From assembly GCA_023427085.1 (NCBI GenBank), contig JAEZBO010000102.1, positions 1 to 64,000 on the forward strand: a DNA stretch of 64,000 bases, read 5' to 3'. Under the pieces are notes generated by a model. It saw only the letters and a list, made by a program, of their open reading frames with translations, was not told where the DNA came from and did not search any database. Position numbers and translations under genes: made by a program. The first letter of the stretch is position 1, and the number at the start of each line of letters is the position of its first letter. Positions 9,354-17,894 of the stretch are shown here, in pieces. Origin of the DNA: Pseudomonadota bacterium (lineage in GTDB: Bacteria; Pseudomonadota; Gammaproteobacteria; Burkholderiales; Burkholderiaceae_B).

Positions 9354-10036
9354 CAGTCGTCGTCCCCGGCGCGGTAGCCAAAGCCATGTTCGGTCAGCAC
9401 CACGCCATCGCCAAGCTTGCGGCGCAGCTGGTGCACGAAGACCGCCACCGTATTGCTGTTGACCTCGGCATCGTCGCCATAGAGCCGGTCGTGCAACTGG
9501 TCGCGGCTGAGCACGCGGCCACGCGATTCGAACAGCGCCAGCAGGATGCGGAACTCGTTGGCGCTGAGCGTCACCCGCCGTCCCTCGCGCGTCACCGTGC
9601 GCGCCGCCGGATCGATCTCGACGTCGCGCCAGCGCAGCACCGGCGTCACCACGCCGCGGCTGCGCCGCAGCACCGCCCGCAGCCGCGCCAGCATCTCGTC
9701 ACGCTGGAAGGGTTTGACGATGTAGTCGTCGGCGCCGGCGTCGAGCCCGCGGACCCGATCGCTGAGCTGGTCGCGCGCGGTGATGATCAGCACCGGGGTC
9801 GGATCGTAGCGCGACCGCATCGTCGCCAGCACCTCGAGCCCGGAGCCGCGCGGCAGCCCCAGATCGAGCAGCACCGCGACGAAGGCATGGTCGACCAGCA
9901 CGGTGCGGGCCGACGCGACGTCCTCGCAGTGGACCACGCGCCAGCCCTCCTGGCCCAGCGCCGCGGTCAAGGCCTGGCCGAGCATCAGATCGTCTTCGAC
10001 AAGAAGGATCGCGTCCATGGATGGCATGACGGTCAA
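9353..10036 (-). CDS. OmpR/PhoB-family response regulator
   Basis: About 227 residues: receiver domain with acidic pair Asp15/Asp16, phosphoacceptor Asp58 in LLDLGLPRG, Thr86 and Lys108 (IVKPF), then a winged-helix DNA-binding domain (VTLSANEFRILLALFESRGR). Three possible starts (MTV, MPS, MDA) lie within seven residues. It is cotranscribed with the kinase downstream. A PmrA/QseB-like box lies about 30-50 bases upstream on its coding strand, suggesting autoregulation and membership of the PmrA/QseB group. Confidence 0.93.
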   Translation of the reverse strand: MTVMPSMDAILLVEDDLMLGQALTAALGQEGWRVVHCEDVASARTVLVDHAFVAVLLDLGLPRGSGLEVLATMRSRYDPTPVLIITARDQLSDRVRGLDAGADDYIVKPFQRDEMLARLRAVLRRSRGVVTPVLRWRDVEIDPAARTVTREGRRVTLSANEFRILLALFESRGRVLSRDQLHDRLYGDDAEVNSNTVAVFVHQLRRKLGDGVVLTEHGFGYRAGDDD

Positions 10037-10068
10037 GAGTATGTGGCCGGCAATGTTCCAACGCGCGG

Positions 10069-10085
10069 ATTAAGCCGAGATTAAC
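10069..10085 (-). promoter_or_regulatory. PmrA/QseB-like box facing the response regulator
   Basis: On the minus strand this reads GTTAAT-CTCGG-CTTAAT, two hexamers in direct repeat with a 5-base spacer. This is the arrangement known for PmrA/QseB-type OmpR-family regulators. It lies just upstream of the response-regulator start, which suggests autoregulation. Binding is inferred. Confidence 0.5.
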
Positions 10086-10142
10086 GCACCGAAACTGTCT
10101 TTTTCGGGTCAGCCAGCTGGCAGGAAAAAAGCGCCGCGCCGC

Positions 10143-10159
10143 CTTAAACACAACTTAAT
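10143..10159 (+). promoter_or_regulatory. PmrA/QseB-like box facing the methyltransferase operon
   Basis: On the plus strand this reads CTTAAA-CACAA-CTTAAT, the same hexamer and spacer pattern as the box at 10069-10085 but pointing the other way, 91 bases before the methyltransferase ATG. The pair suggests that the two-component system controls the divergent methyltransferase/transporter operon. Confidence 0.5.
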
Positions 10160-10249
10160 CACGGCGCCAGACACTGCCGATCAAACCCCGCTGCGCGGCG
10201 TCGTTCGACGGCCCCGCGCAAAGCTCCCTCCTCTTCCCGACAAGACGCC

Positions 10250-11785
10250 ATGAACTGGTCCGAAGGTTATTTCACCGACATCCACTACACCCGCGGCTAC
10301 TACCGGCAGCTCAATCCGGCGATGCTGCGGCTCACCGCGCTGGCCGCCGGTTACGAGCCGCCGGGCGACGACGGCTTCAACTACCTCGAGCTGGGCTACG
10401 GCCAGGGCATGTCGGTCGCCTGCCATGCCGCGGCCAGCCACGGCAGCTACTGGGGCACCGACTTCAATCCCGCGCACGCAAGCAGCGCCCTCGACCTGGC
10501 CCGGGCCAGCGGCGCAAACGCGCGGCTGTTCGACGACTCGTTCAAGGAATTCGCGGCGCGCCCCGATCTGCCCGAGTTCGACTTCATCACGCTGCACGGC
10601 ATCTGGAGCTGGATCTCGGCCGACAACCAGGCCGTCATCCTCGACCTGATCCGCCGCAAGCTCAGGACCGGCGGCATCGTCTACGTCAGCTACAACATCT
10701 ATCCCGGCTGGGGACCACGCTTTCCGGTGCGCCAGCTGATGTCGCTGTTCATGCAGCGCGCCGGTTCGCTGCGCGGCCCCGACGCCAGCATCCATGCGGC
10801 GGTGCAGTTCACCAAGGACGTATTCGCGGCCGGCGCGGACTTCTACGAGGACGTGCCGGCGCTGGCCAAGCATCTGGACTCGCTGGACGGCCGCGACGCC
10901 AGCTACATCGCCCACGAGTACCTCAACAGCGACTGGCGGATATCGACCTTCGCCGAGGTCTCGGCGCAGTTCGCCCAGGCCAAGCTCAACTACGCCGGCC
11001 CGACCGACTTTCTCGACAACGTCGAACCGTTCCGTTTCACGCCGCAGGGTCGCGAGATCCTGAACCAGATCGGCGATGAGACGCTGAAGGAGACCACCAA
11101 GGACTTCCTCAACAACCGGATGTTCCGCTGCGACGTCTACGTCAAGGGCGCGCGCCGCCTCACGCATGGCGAGTGCGTGCAACGCTGGTCGCGGCAGCGC
11201 TTCGTGCTGACCACGCACCAGAGCGACATGCCGCCCGAGATCGTGCTGCCGCTGGGCCGCATCCATCTGCACGACAAGGTGCCGCAGCAGATCGTGTCGG
11301 CCTTCGCGGCCGGCGGCTACGGCGCGCAGACCATCCCGCAACTGCGCGCGCAAGGCGCGCTGTCGCAGGCCAGCGTCGAACAGGTCATCGAATCGTTGAT
11401 CCTGCTGATCGGCGCGGGCCATGTCTGCACCGCGCAAGCGGCCGACGCCGAGCAGGTTGCACGCTGTCAGCGCTTCAACCGGCACATGCGCCAACGCGCC
11501 GTCATCGCGCAGGACAGCGACTGCCTGGCCTCGCCGGTGACCGGCGGCGCCATCCATGCGCCGCATATCTGCCTGCTGTTTCTCGATGCGATGGACCAGG
11601 GACACACGACCGCCGCCGCGCTGTCCGCGTACGTCTGGGAATTCCTCGAGTCGGTCGGCGAACGCATGCTCAGGGACGGCGTTCGGCTCGAGCAGCGCCA
11701 GGACAACCTGGCCGTCATCGAACCACTGGCCGAACGCTTCCTGAGCGCCAAGCTACCGATCTTCAAAGCCATGCAGGTCGTCTAG
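10250..11785 (+). CDS. Class I SAM-dependent methyltransferase with methyltransferase regulatory domain
   Basis: A 511-residue protein. The N-terminal Rossmann methyltransferase shows motif I as YLELGYGQGMSVACHAA (about residues 45-61) and the acidic loop GTDFNPAH; the middle (about 220-310) fits the predicted methyltransferase regulatory domain also found in bacterial protein-lysine methyltransferases. The C-terminal third is less familiar. It starts a two-gene unit with the membrane protein nine bases downstream and is divergent from a two-component system whose box points at it. The substrate, protein or small molecule, is not evident. Confidence 0.82.
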   Translation: MNWSEGYFTDIHYTRGYYRQLNPAMLRLTALAAGYEPPGDDGFNYLELGYGQGMSVACHAAASHGSYWGTDFNPAHASSALDLARASGANARLFDDSFKEFAARPDLPEFDFITLHGIWSWISADNQAVILDLIRRKLRTGGIVYVSYNIYPGWGPRFPVRQLMSLFMQRAGSLRGPDASIHAAVQFTKDVFAAGADFYEDVPALAKHLDSLDGRDASYIAHEYLNSDWRISTFAEVSAQFAQAKLNYAGPTDFLDNVEPFRFTPQGREILNQIGDETLKETTKDFLNNRMFRCDVYVKGARRLTHGECVQRWSRQRFVLTTHQSDMPPEIVLPLGRIHLHDKVPQQIVSAFAAGGYGAQTIPQLRAQGALSQASVEQVIESLILLIGAGHVCTAQAADAEQVARCQRFNRHMRQRAVIAQDSDCLASPVTGGAIHAPHICLLFLDAMDQGHTTAAALSAYVWEFLESVGERMLRDGVRLEQRQDNLAVIEPLAERFLSAKLPIFKAMQVV

Positions 11786-11794
11786 GAACCATCG

Positions 11795-13099
11795 ATGACA
11801 CCCCACCCTTCCCCGCCGCGCCGCCCGCGCCTGTTGCTGGCGCTGTTGAACCTGCGCCGCGACGAAGTCGGCCCGGTGCTGACCGCCTCGTTGTTCTTCT
11901 TTTTTGTGCTGACGGCGCTGATGCTGCTGCGGCCTGCCCGCGATGCGCTCGGCATGGAGCGCGGCATCGAGAGCATCCGCTGGCTGTTCATCGGCACCGC
12001 CGTGGTGACGCTGGCGGTCAACCCGCTGTTCGGCTGGCTGGTCAGCCGCTACCGGCGCCTGCAATTCATCGGCGCCACCTATGGCTTCTTCGTGCTGTCG
12101 CTGATCGGCTTCTGGGCGCTGCTCACGTTTGCGCCCGAAGCCGTCGGCCAGCGCAGCGGCCAGGTGTTCTTCGTCTGGTTCAGCGTCTTCAACCTGTTCG
12201 TCACGATGGTGTTCTGGGCCTTGCTGGCCGACCGCTACACCAGCGAGCAGGCCCAACGCTTCTTCGCGCTGATCTCGGCCGGCGGCACGCTGGGCGCGAT
12301 CTTCGGGCCTTGGCTCACCTCGCAGCTGGCGCGGCCGCTGGGCACGCCCAGCCTGTTGCTCGTCGCCGGCGGCTTCTTGCTGCTGGCGCTGACGATGGCG
12401 TGGCGGCTGGTGCATGTGACGCCGGATCGCGGCCAGGCCGATGCCCCGCCGCGCCCGGACCCGGAGCAGCGCATCGGCGGCAGTGCCTGGGCCGGCCTGC
12501 GCGCGGTGTTGCGCTCGCGTTACCTGAGCGGCATGGCCATCTACGTGCTGCTGATGACCCTGGTCGCGACGCTGGTCTATTTCACCCGGCTGCAGATGGT
12601 CGCCGCCGTCACCGACGACGTCGACACCCGCGCCGCGATGTTCGGCAGCCTGGACATGTGGACGCAGCTCGCGGTGCTGGGGCTGCAGCTCACGCTGACC
12701 GGCAAGATCATCCGGCGCTTCGGCCTGGGCGTGGCGCTGGCGGTGCTGCCGCTGGCCACCGTGATCGGCTTCGCCGGCCTGGCGATCTATGGCTCGTTCG
12801 TCGTGCTGATCCTGCTCGAAGCCGCCAACCGCGCCGTGCAACGCGGCATCACCCGCCCGGCCCGCGAGGCGCTGTTCACGGTGGTCAGCCGCGAAGACAA
12901 ATACAAGGCCAAGGCGGTCATCGACACCTTCGTCTACCGCTCGGGCGATGTGCTCGGCGCACAGGCCGAGGGCTTGCTTGGCCGACTGGGCCTGGCCATG
13001 GGCGGCCTGATCGGCGTGGTGCTGCCGCTGGCGCTGGTCTGGGCCGTGCTGGGTCTGTGGCTAGGACGCATGCACGACAGGTCGGCCCGGCCTGCTTGA
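11795..13099 (+). CDS. MFS-fold membrane protein resembling NDP/NTP exchange transporters
   Basis: A 434-residue integral membrane protein with about twelve hydrophobic segments. LRPARDALGMERGIESIRWL near the first loop and the general layout recall the ATP/ADP translocase-related (COG3202-like) proteins of free-living proteobacteria. True nucleotide exchange by such relatives is not established. It follows the methyltransferase by nine bases, so the two are probably one operon. General MFS membership is safer than the NDP/NTP label. Confidence 0.72.
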   Translation: MTPHPSPPRRPRLLLALLNLRRDEVGPVLTASLFFFFVLTALMLLRPARDALGMERGIESIRWLFIGTAVVTLAVNPLFGWLVSRYRRLQFIGATYGFFVLSLIGFWALLTFAPEAVGQRSGQVFFVWFSVFNLFVTMVFWALLADRYTSEQAQRFFALISAGGTLGAIFGPWLTSQLARPLGTPSLLLVAGGFLLLALTMAWRLVHVTPDRGQADAPPRPDPEQRIGGSAWAGLRAVLRSRYLSGMAIYVLLMTLVATLVYFTRLQMVAAVTDDVDTRAAMFGSLDMWTQLAVLGLQLTLTGKIIRRFGLGVALAVLPLATVIGFAGLAIYGSFVVLILLEAANRAVQRGITRPAREALFTVVSREDKYKAKAVIDTFVYRSGDVLGAQAEGLLGRLGLAMGGLIGVVLPLALVWAVLGLWLGRMHDRSARPA

Positions 13100-13181
13100 T
13101 AGCTCCTTATCTCCGCGCGCTCCGGAAGCTCCGTTCGAGCCGCCGACGCGCACTTCTCCAACCCATCATGGGAATAGACCG

Positions 13182-14300
13182 ATGAAGCACACCTCACTGT
13201 TGAATGACACCCGCGCTGGCTGGCGCGGATCCGTCCGCGCGCTCGGCGCCCTGCTGCAGACCGGCGCGATGAACGCCAGCGCCACGCTGTCGACCGTCGC
13301 ACCGGGCGCCGGCGCCATGTTGCTGACCGCTGCGCTGAGCGCCGGCACCGCGCTGGCGCAGACCGCGCCCAAGCCCGACTGGCGCATCACCGACATCCCG
13401 CCGCAGACCGAGCGCATCGTCGTCATCACCGGCGGCACCAGCGGCATGGGCTTCGAGGACGCCAAGACGCTGGCCGACGCCGGCGCCCAGGTGATCATCG
13501 TCGCGCGCAACCCGCAACGCGGACAGGAGGCGATCGACCGCATCCGCCAGCAGACGCCCGATGCCAAGGTGCAGTTCGAACCGGTCGACCTGTCCGACCT
13601 CTCGTCGGTGCGCGCGCTGGCCCGGCGCCTGAACGACACGCTGTCGCGCATCGACGTGCTCATCAACAACGCCGCCATCATGGCGCCGCCCGAGCGCGGC
13701 ACGTCGGCCGACGGCCTCGAGATGCAGTTCGCCACCAACTATGCGGGCCATCATGTGCTGACTGCCGAGCTGCTGCCGCTGCTGCGCAACAGCGATGCGC
13801 CGCGGGTCGTCACCTTGTCCAGCGTCGCGGCGCTGCGCGGCCGCATCAACTTCGCCGACTTGCAATCGACCCAGGCCTATGACCCTTATGGCGCCTATGC
13901 CCAGTCGAAACTGGCCTGCCTGATGTTCGCGCTCGAACTGCAACGACGCAGCGACGCCAACGGCTGGGGCATCCGCAGCATCGCGGCCCATCCGGGCGTC
14001 GCGGTCACCGAGCTGGTCGCACGGGGGCCGGGCCTGGACAGCGAGCAAGGCCGCCAGTGGTCGGCGATGCGCGACAAGCTGCAGACGGCGGCCCAGGGCG
14101 CCGTGCCCACGCTGTACGCGGCCACCGCCCCCGAGGCGCAAGGCGGGGCGTACTACGGCCCGACCGGCCCGAACGAAATGGCGGGTCCGCTGGGCCTGGC
14201 GACCGTGCCGGCAGAGGCGCGCGACGCGCAGGCGGCGGCCCGCCTGTGGCAGATCACCGAGCAGGCTACCGGCACGCGTTTTCCGACGCAAGGCGGTTGA
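13182..14300 (+). CDS. Short-chain dehydrogenase/reductase with an N-terminal hydrophobic leader
   Basis: A 372-residue SDR. Cofactor motif TGGTSGMG and NNAAIM are present and the catalytic Tyr/Lys lie in YAQSKLA. Ahead of the Rossmann domain are about 65 extra residues, including a hydrophobic stretch ending in GTALAQTAPKPDW, which looks like a signal peptide or anchor with an Ala-x-Ala-like cleavage site. That is unusual for a nucleotide-cofactor enzyme. The next gene is a close paralogue without the leader. The substrate is unknown. Confidence 0.85.
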   Translation: MKHTSLLNDTRAGWRGSVRALGALLQTGAMNASATLSTVAPGAGAMLLTAALSAGTALAQTAPKPDWRITDIPPQTERIVVITGGTSGMGFEDAKTLADAGAQVIIVARNPQRGQEAIDRIRQQTPDAKVQFEPVDLSDLSSVRALARRLNDTLSRIDVLINNAAIMAPPERGTSADGLEMQFATNYAGHHVLTAELLPLLRNSDAPRVVTLSSVAALRGRINFADLQSTQAYDPYGAYAQSKLACLMFALELQRRSDANGWGIRSIAAHPGVAVTELVARGPGLDSEQGRQWSAMRDKLQTAAQGAVPTLYAATAPEAQGGAYYGPTGPNEMAGPLGLATVPAEARDAQAAARLWQITEQATGTRFPTQGG

Positions 14301-14306
14301 TCGACC

Positions 14307-15257
14307 ATGACTAAACCCAACGGGACATCAGGCATCATGCACGATTGGACCGCATCGGACATCCCGCTGCAAAGCGGCCGCCAGGCGCTCGTCACCGGCA
14401 CCGGTGGACTGGGCCTCGAGACCGCGCTGGCGCTGGCACGCGCCGGCGCCAGCGTCATCATCGCCGGCCGCGATCGCGCAAAGGGCGCCAGCGCGGTCAG
14501 CCGCATTCTTGCCAACGTGCCGCGCGCCCGCGTCGCCTTCGAAGCGCTCGACCTGGCCGACCTCGCGTCGGTCCACGCCTTCGGCCAGCGGCTGCGCACG
14601 GCGCTGCCGCGGCTGGATCTGCTCATCAACAACGCCGGCGTCATGACGCCGCCGCAACGGCGGCTCACCGCCGATGGCTTCGAGCTGCAACTGGGCACCA
14701 ACCATCTCGGACATTTTGCGTTGACGGCCCAGTTGCTGCCACTGCTGCGCCAGGGCATCCAGCCGCGCGTCGTCACGCTATCCAGCATCGCCGCGCGCAG
14801 CGGCGCGATCGACTTCGCCAACCTGCAGTCCGAACGGGTCTACAAACCGATGACGGCGTATGCGCAGTCGAAACTGGCCTGCCTGATGTTCGCACTCGAA
14901 CTGCAACGCCGCAGCGACGCGGAGGGTTGGGGCCTCCAGAGCCTCGCAGCCCATCCAGGCGTCTCGCGCACCGATCTGCTGCCCAACGGCGCCGGCGCGC
15001 GCAGCGCCGCGGGCCTGGCGCGCCGCTACCTGTGGTTTCTGTTCCAGCCCGCCGCGCAGGGGGCCTTGCCCACGCTGCACGCCGCAACCTCGCCGCAGGC
15101 GCGTGGCGGCGCCTATTACGGGCCGGACCGGCTGGGCGAGACGCGCGGATACCCGGTGGTCGTCAGGATTCCCGCGCAGGCGCTGGATGTCGGGGCCAGC
15201 GCGAAACTGTGGGAGGTCTCGGCGCGGCTGACGGGGGCTCGGTTTAACGGGGGGTGA
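14307..15257 (+). CDS. Short-chain dehydrogenase/reductase, tandem paralogue
   Basis: A 316-residue SDR (or about 306 from the second ATG at 14337) following its paralogue by six bases. It keeps NNAGVMTPP and YAQSKLACLMFALELQRRSDA, the latter almost identical in the upstream copy, so the pair is a tandem duplication. The glycine motif reads TGTGGLG, one residue shorter than TGxxxGxG, which may weaken cofactor binding. It lacks the leader seen in the first copy. Probably cytoplasmic. Confidence 0.85.
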   Translation: MTKPNGTSGIMHDWTASDIPLQSGRQALVTGTGGLGLETALALARAGASVIIAGRDRAKGASAVSRILANVPRARVAFEALDLADLASVHAFGQRLRTALPRLDLLINNAGVMTPPQRRLTADGFELQLGTNHLGHFALTAQLLPLLRQGIQPRVVTLSSIAARSGAIDFANLQSERVYKPMTAYAQSKLACLMFALELQRRSDAEGWGLQSLAAHPGVSRTDLLPNGAGARSAAGLARRYLWFLFQPAAQGALPTLHAATSPQARGGAYYGPDRLGETRGYPVVVRIPAQALDVGASAKLWEVSARLTGARFNGG

Positions 15258-15334
15258 TGGTTTGTCTTTCGCAAGATGCTCGAGAAAGGCAACCCGCCAG
15301 ACGATTGGGACGGCCTGGTCAGCGCAGCCAGGGC

Positions 15335-16375
15335 TTAGCCAGCGCGCACGCGCCGCAACGCCACCACCTGCTCGGCCCCCACCGCACGCGCGCGCAACTG
15401 GCCGCAGCCGGCATCCACATCCTGGCCGGCGCTGTTGCGAACCTTGGTCAACACACCACGGCGATGCAGCTGCCGCACGATGTCGTGAATGCGCTCGGTG
15501 TCCGGACGCTGGTAATCGTCGCCTTCCAGGCTGTTGAACGGAATCACGTTGAGCACGCCGTACTTGCCCTTGAGCAGCCGCACGATGCCATCGAGCTCGT
15601 CGTCGCCGTCGTTGACACCCTTGAGCAGCGTCCACTGATACTGGATCGGATAGCCCATGTCGCGGGCATAACGCTCGCCCAGCTCGACCAGTTCGTCCGG
15701 CGCGATCTTGGGGGCGCGCGGCAGCAGATGCGCGCGCAGCTCGGCCTTGGTCGAATGCAGCGACAGCGCCAGCGCCGGCTTGACGCGCTGCCGCGGCAAC
15801 GCGTCGAACACGCGCATGTCGCCCACCGTCGAAAACACCAGGTTCTTGTAGCCGATATTGCCTTCGGTGCCGAGCAGGTCGATCGCCTCGAGCACGTTGT
15901 CGAGATTGTGCGCCGGCTCGCCCATGCCCATGAACACGACTTTTTTCACGGCACGCAGCCGCCGCGCCAACACGACCTGCGCAAGGATCTCCATGCTTGT
16001 CACCTGACGGATCAACCCGCTCTTGCCGGTCATGCAGAAACGACAGCCTACCGCGCAGCCGATCTGGGTAGACACACACAAGCCATCGCGAGGCAGCAGC
16101 ACACTTTCGATCATCTGCCCGTCGGCCAGCCCGACCAGCAGGCGCGAGCCATCGCTGCCTGTGTGCGCCGAGCGGATACAGGCCAACCCATCCAGTTCGG
16201 CCGTCAACGCGGGCACCGCCTCGCGCACGCTCAAGGGCAGGAAGTTATCGGCATGTCGGCGCCGCGTGCCGGTATCGAGGGGTTGACCATTGAGCCAGAC
16301 GCGCACGATCCGGCCGCGGTGGACGGGCTGTGCGCCGAGGCCGGCGAGGCGTTGGTCTAGATCGGAGAATCGCAT
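15335..16375 (-). CDS. RlmN/Cfr-family radical SAM RNA methyltransferase
   Basis: A 346-residue radical SAM enzyme. The cluster-binding cysteines are C107, C111 and C114 (CAVGCRFC). The two cysteines that act in methyl transfer in RlmN/Cfr correspond to C100 (GLCVSTQIG) and C324 (DAGCGQL), so the catalytic set looks complete. GMGEPAHN and SLHSTKAELR are further family motifs. RlmN methylates C2 of A2503 in 23S rRNA and A37 in some tRNAs. The protein is somewhat short and sits alone, so it may be a paralogue of the housekeeping RlmN rather than that enzyme. Confidence 0.87.
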   Translation of the reverse strand: MRFSDLDQRLAGLGAQPVHRGRIVRVWLNGQPLDTGTRRRHADNFLPLSVREAVPALTAELDGLACIRSAHTGSDGSRLLVGLADGQMIESVLLPRDGLCVSTQIGCAVGCRFCMTGKSGLIRQVTSMEILAQVVLARRLRAVKKVVFMGMGEPAHNLDNVLEAIDLLGTEGNIGYKNLVFSTVGDMRVFDALPRQRVKPALALSLHSTKAELRAHLLPRAPKIAPDELVELGERYARDMGYPIQYQWTLLKGVNDGDDELDGIVRLLKGKYGVLNVIPFNSLEGDDYQRPDTERIHDIVRQLHRRGVLTKVRNSAGQDVDAGCGQLRARAVGAEQVVALRRVRAG

Positions 16376-16486
16376 GGAAGGCGGATTTTACGCGGGCACG
16401 GGCCGCCACGCCGGGCGGTGACTCGACCCTGCGCCGTCACGATCAATTATGCTGATCCCAAAACCCATTCTGACGACGGAGACCCC

Positions 16487-17479
16487 ATGGCTACTGCTTC
16501 GATCACTCGCCGCCTCATTCAACTGGACGCATTCGGCGGCACCGATGTTTTGCAACTAAAAGAGGCGTCCATCGCGCCGCCCGCGCCGGGTGAAGTGCAG
16601 TTGCGGCAAACCGCCGTGGGTTTCAACTACATCGATATCTACCAACGGTCCGGCAAATACCCCTTGCCGCTGCCGACCGGTCTCGGACACGAGGCGGCGG
16701 GCGTCGTCGACAGCGTCGGCGACGGCGTCACCGGGTTTGCCGTGGGTGACCGGGTCATCTACATGAATGCCGGCGTTGGCGCCTATACCGACCGCCGCAA
16801 TGTCGACGCCACCAAACTGGCGCACATTCCGGACGGGGTCGATGACGTCACCGCCGTCGCCGTGTTCTTCAAGGCCATGACGGCCGAATATCTGCTGCAC
16901 CGGACCTATGCGGTCAAACCCGGCGATATCGTGCTGATCCACGCCGCGGCCGGTGGCGTCGGCCAGATACTGAGCCGTTGGGCCAAGGCATTGGGCGCAT
17001 TGGTGATCGGCACGGCAGGCTCGCCGGAAAAATGCGAGATCGCCCGCGCCGCCGGCTGTGACCATGCCATCGACTACAGCCAAGATGGATGGGTCGAACG
17101 CGTCATCGCGGCCAGTGACGGCCGCAAGGCGCAGGTCGTCTATGACTCGGTCGGGCAACACACCTTTCTGGGCTCGCTCGATTGCGCGGCCAAATTCGGC
17201 ACCGTCGTGGTGTTCGGCGCGGCCTCGGGTCCGGCGCCGTCCATCGACCCCGAGGTGCTGAACAAGAAGGGCTGCCTGTTTCTCACCCGCCCGTCGGTGT
17301 TTCCGCATAACGCAGACGCCGCCACGTTTCGCGCGAATGCCAAGGCCGTCTTCGACGCGCTGGGCAAGGGCTGGATCCAGCCTTCGGTGTCGGCGCGCTA
17401 TACCCTCGACACGATCGCGGATGCGCATGCCATGGCGGAGCAGCGGGGCAATGCGGGAGCGATCGTGATCGTGCCGTGA
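16487..17479 (+). CDS. qor: NAD(P)H quinone oxidoreductase, zeta-crystallin type
   Basis: About 330 residues of the zinc-free medium-chain dehydrogenase family. GHEAAGVVDSVGDGV and the nucleotide-binding loop AAAGGVGQILSRWAKALGA are typical of Qor. ATG 16487 is chosen because GGAG lies eight bases upstream; a GTG 23 codons earlier in frame has no such site. It would reduce quinones with NADPH. It is divergent from the radical SAM gene. Confidence 0.85.
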   Translation: MATASITRRLIQLDAFGGTDVLQLKEASIAPPAPGEVQLRQTAVGFNYIDIYQRSGKYPLPLPTGLGHEAAGVVDSVGDGVTGFAVGDRVIYMNAGVGAYTDRRNVDATKLAHIPDGVDDVTAVAVFFKAMTAEYLLHRTYAVKPGDIVLIHAAAGGVGQILSRWAKALGALVIGTAGSPEKCEIARAAGCDHAIDYSQDGWVERVIAASDGRKAQVVYDSVGQHTFLGSLDCAAKFGTVVVFGAASGPAPSIDPEVLNKKGCLFLTRPSVFPHNADAATFRANAKAVFDALGKGWIQPSVSARYTLDTIADAHAMAEQRGNAGAIVIVP

Positions 17480-17513
17480 AGCGCCGCTGGCATACCGCAG
17501 CCGATGGCCGTAA

Positions 17514-17560
17514 TTGCTCTCTTGAGAACATCAAAATATAATTAAAGCTCCCAAGGGAAC
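17514..17560 (+). promoter_or_regulatory. Promoter and twin operators of the first hipBA module
   Basis: A -35 TTGCTC (17514-17519) and a -10 TATAAT (17537-17542) are 17 bases apart. Two 14-bp imperfect palindromes overlap or flank them: GCTCTCTTGAGAAC (17516-17529) and GCTCCCAAGGGAAC (17547-17560), 31 bases apart. They differ in symmetric pairs and so keep the dyad. HipB antitoxins repress their own operons from such sites. Confidence 0.6.
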
Positions 17561-17567
17561 ATTAGAT

Positions 17568-17894
17568 ATGGACTCTCCCACCCCATTCCCTGTCGAGCGT
17601 GCGATCCGCAAGCTCGGCAAAGATATCTCCCTGGCTCGCCGGCGACGCCATATCTCCCAGGCCTCGCTGGCCGAGCGCATGGGTGCGTCCTTATCCACCG
17701 TGCGCAGGATGGAAAAAGGCGATGTAAAGGTTCCGATCCACTTCCTTGCGCGGGCACTCCAGGTCTTTGGCGAGATCCGGGCACTCGAGCAACTGCTGGA
17801 TACCCCGAACGACGAACTCGGACTGACGCTGATGGACGAGCACTTGCCCAAGCGTGTGCGCAGCAGGTCCGGCGGCGCTTCTGGAGCGCTGTGA
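17568..17894 (+). CDS. hipB: HipB-like XRE-family antitoxin (module 1)
   Basis: A 108-residue protein with a helix-turn-helix at about residues 20-70 (ISQASLAERMGASLSTVRRM). Directly upstream of hipA-like gene 1; the stop TGA overlaps the next ATG by one base, the usual antitoxin-toxin coupling. It should bind its twin upstream operators and neutralise the kinase. Local base composition is a little lower in GC than the chromosomal neighbours. Confidence 0.85.
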   Translation: MDSPTPFPVERAIRKLGKDISLARRRRHISQASLAERMGASLSTVRRMEKGDVKVPIHFLARALQVFGEIRALEQLLDTPNDELGLTLMDEHLPKRVRSRSGGASGAL

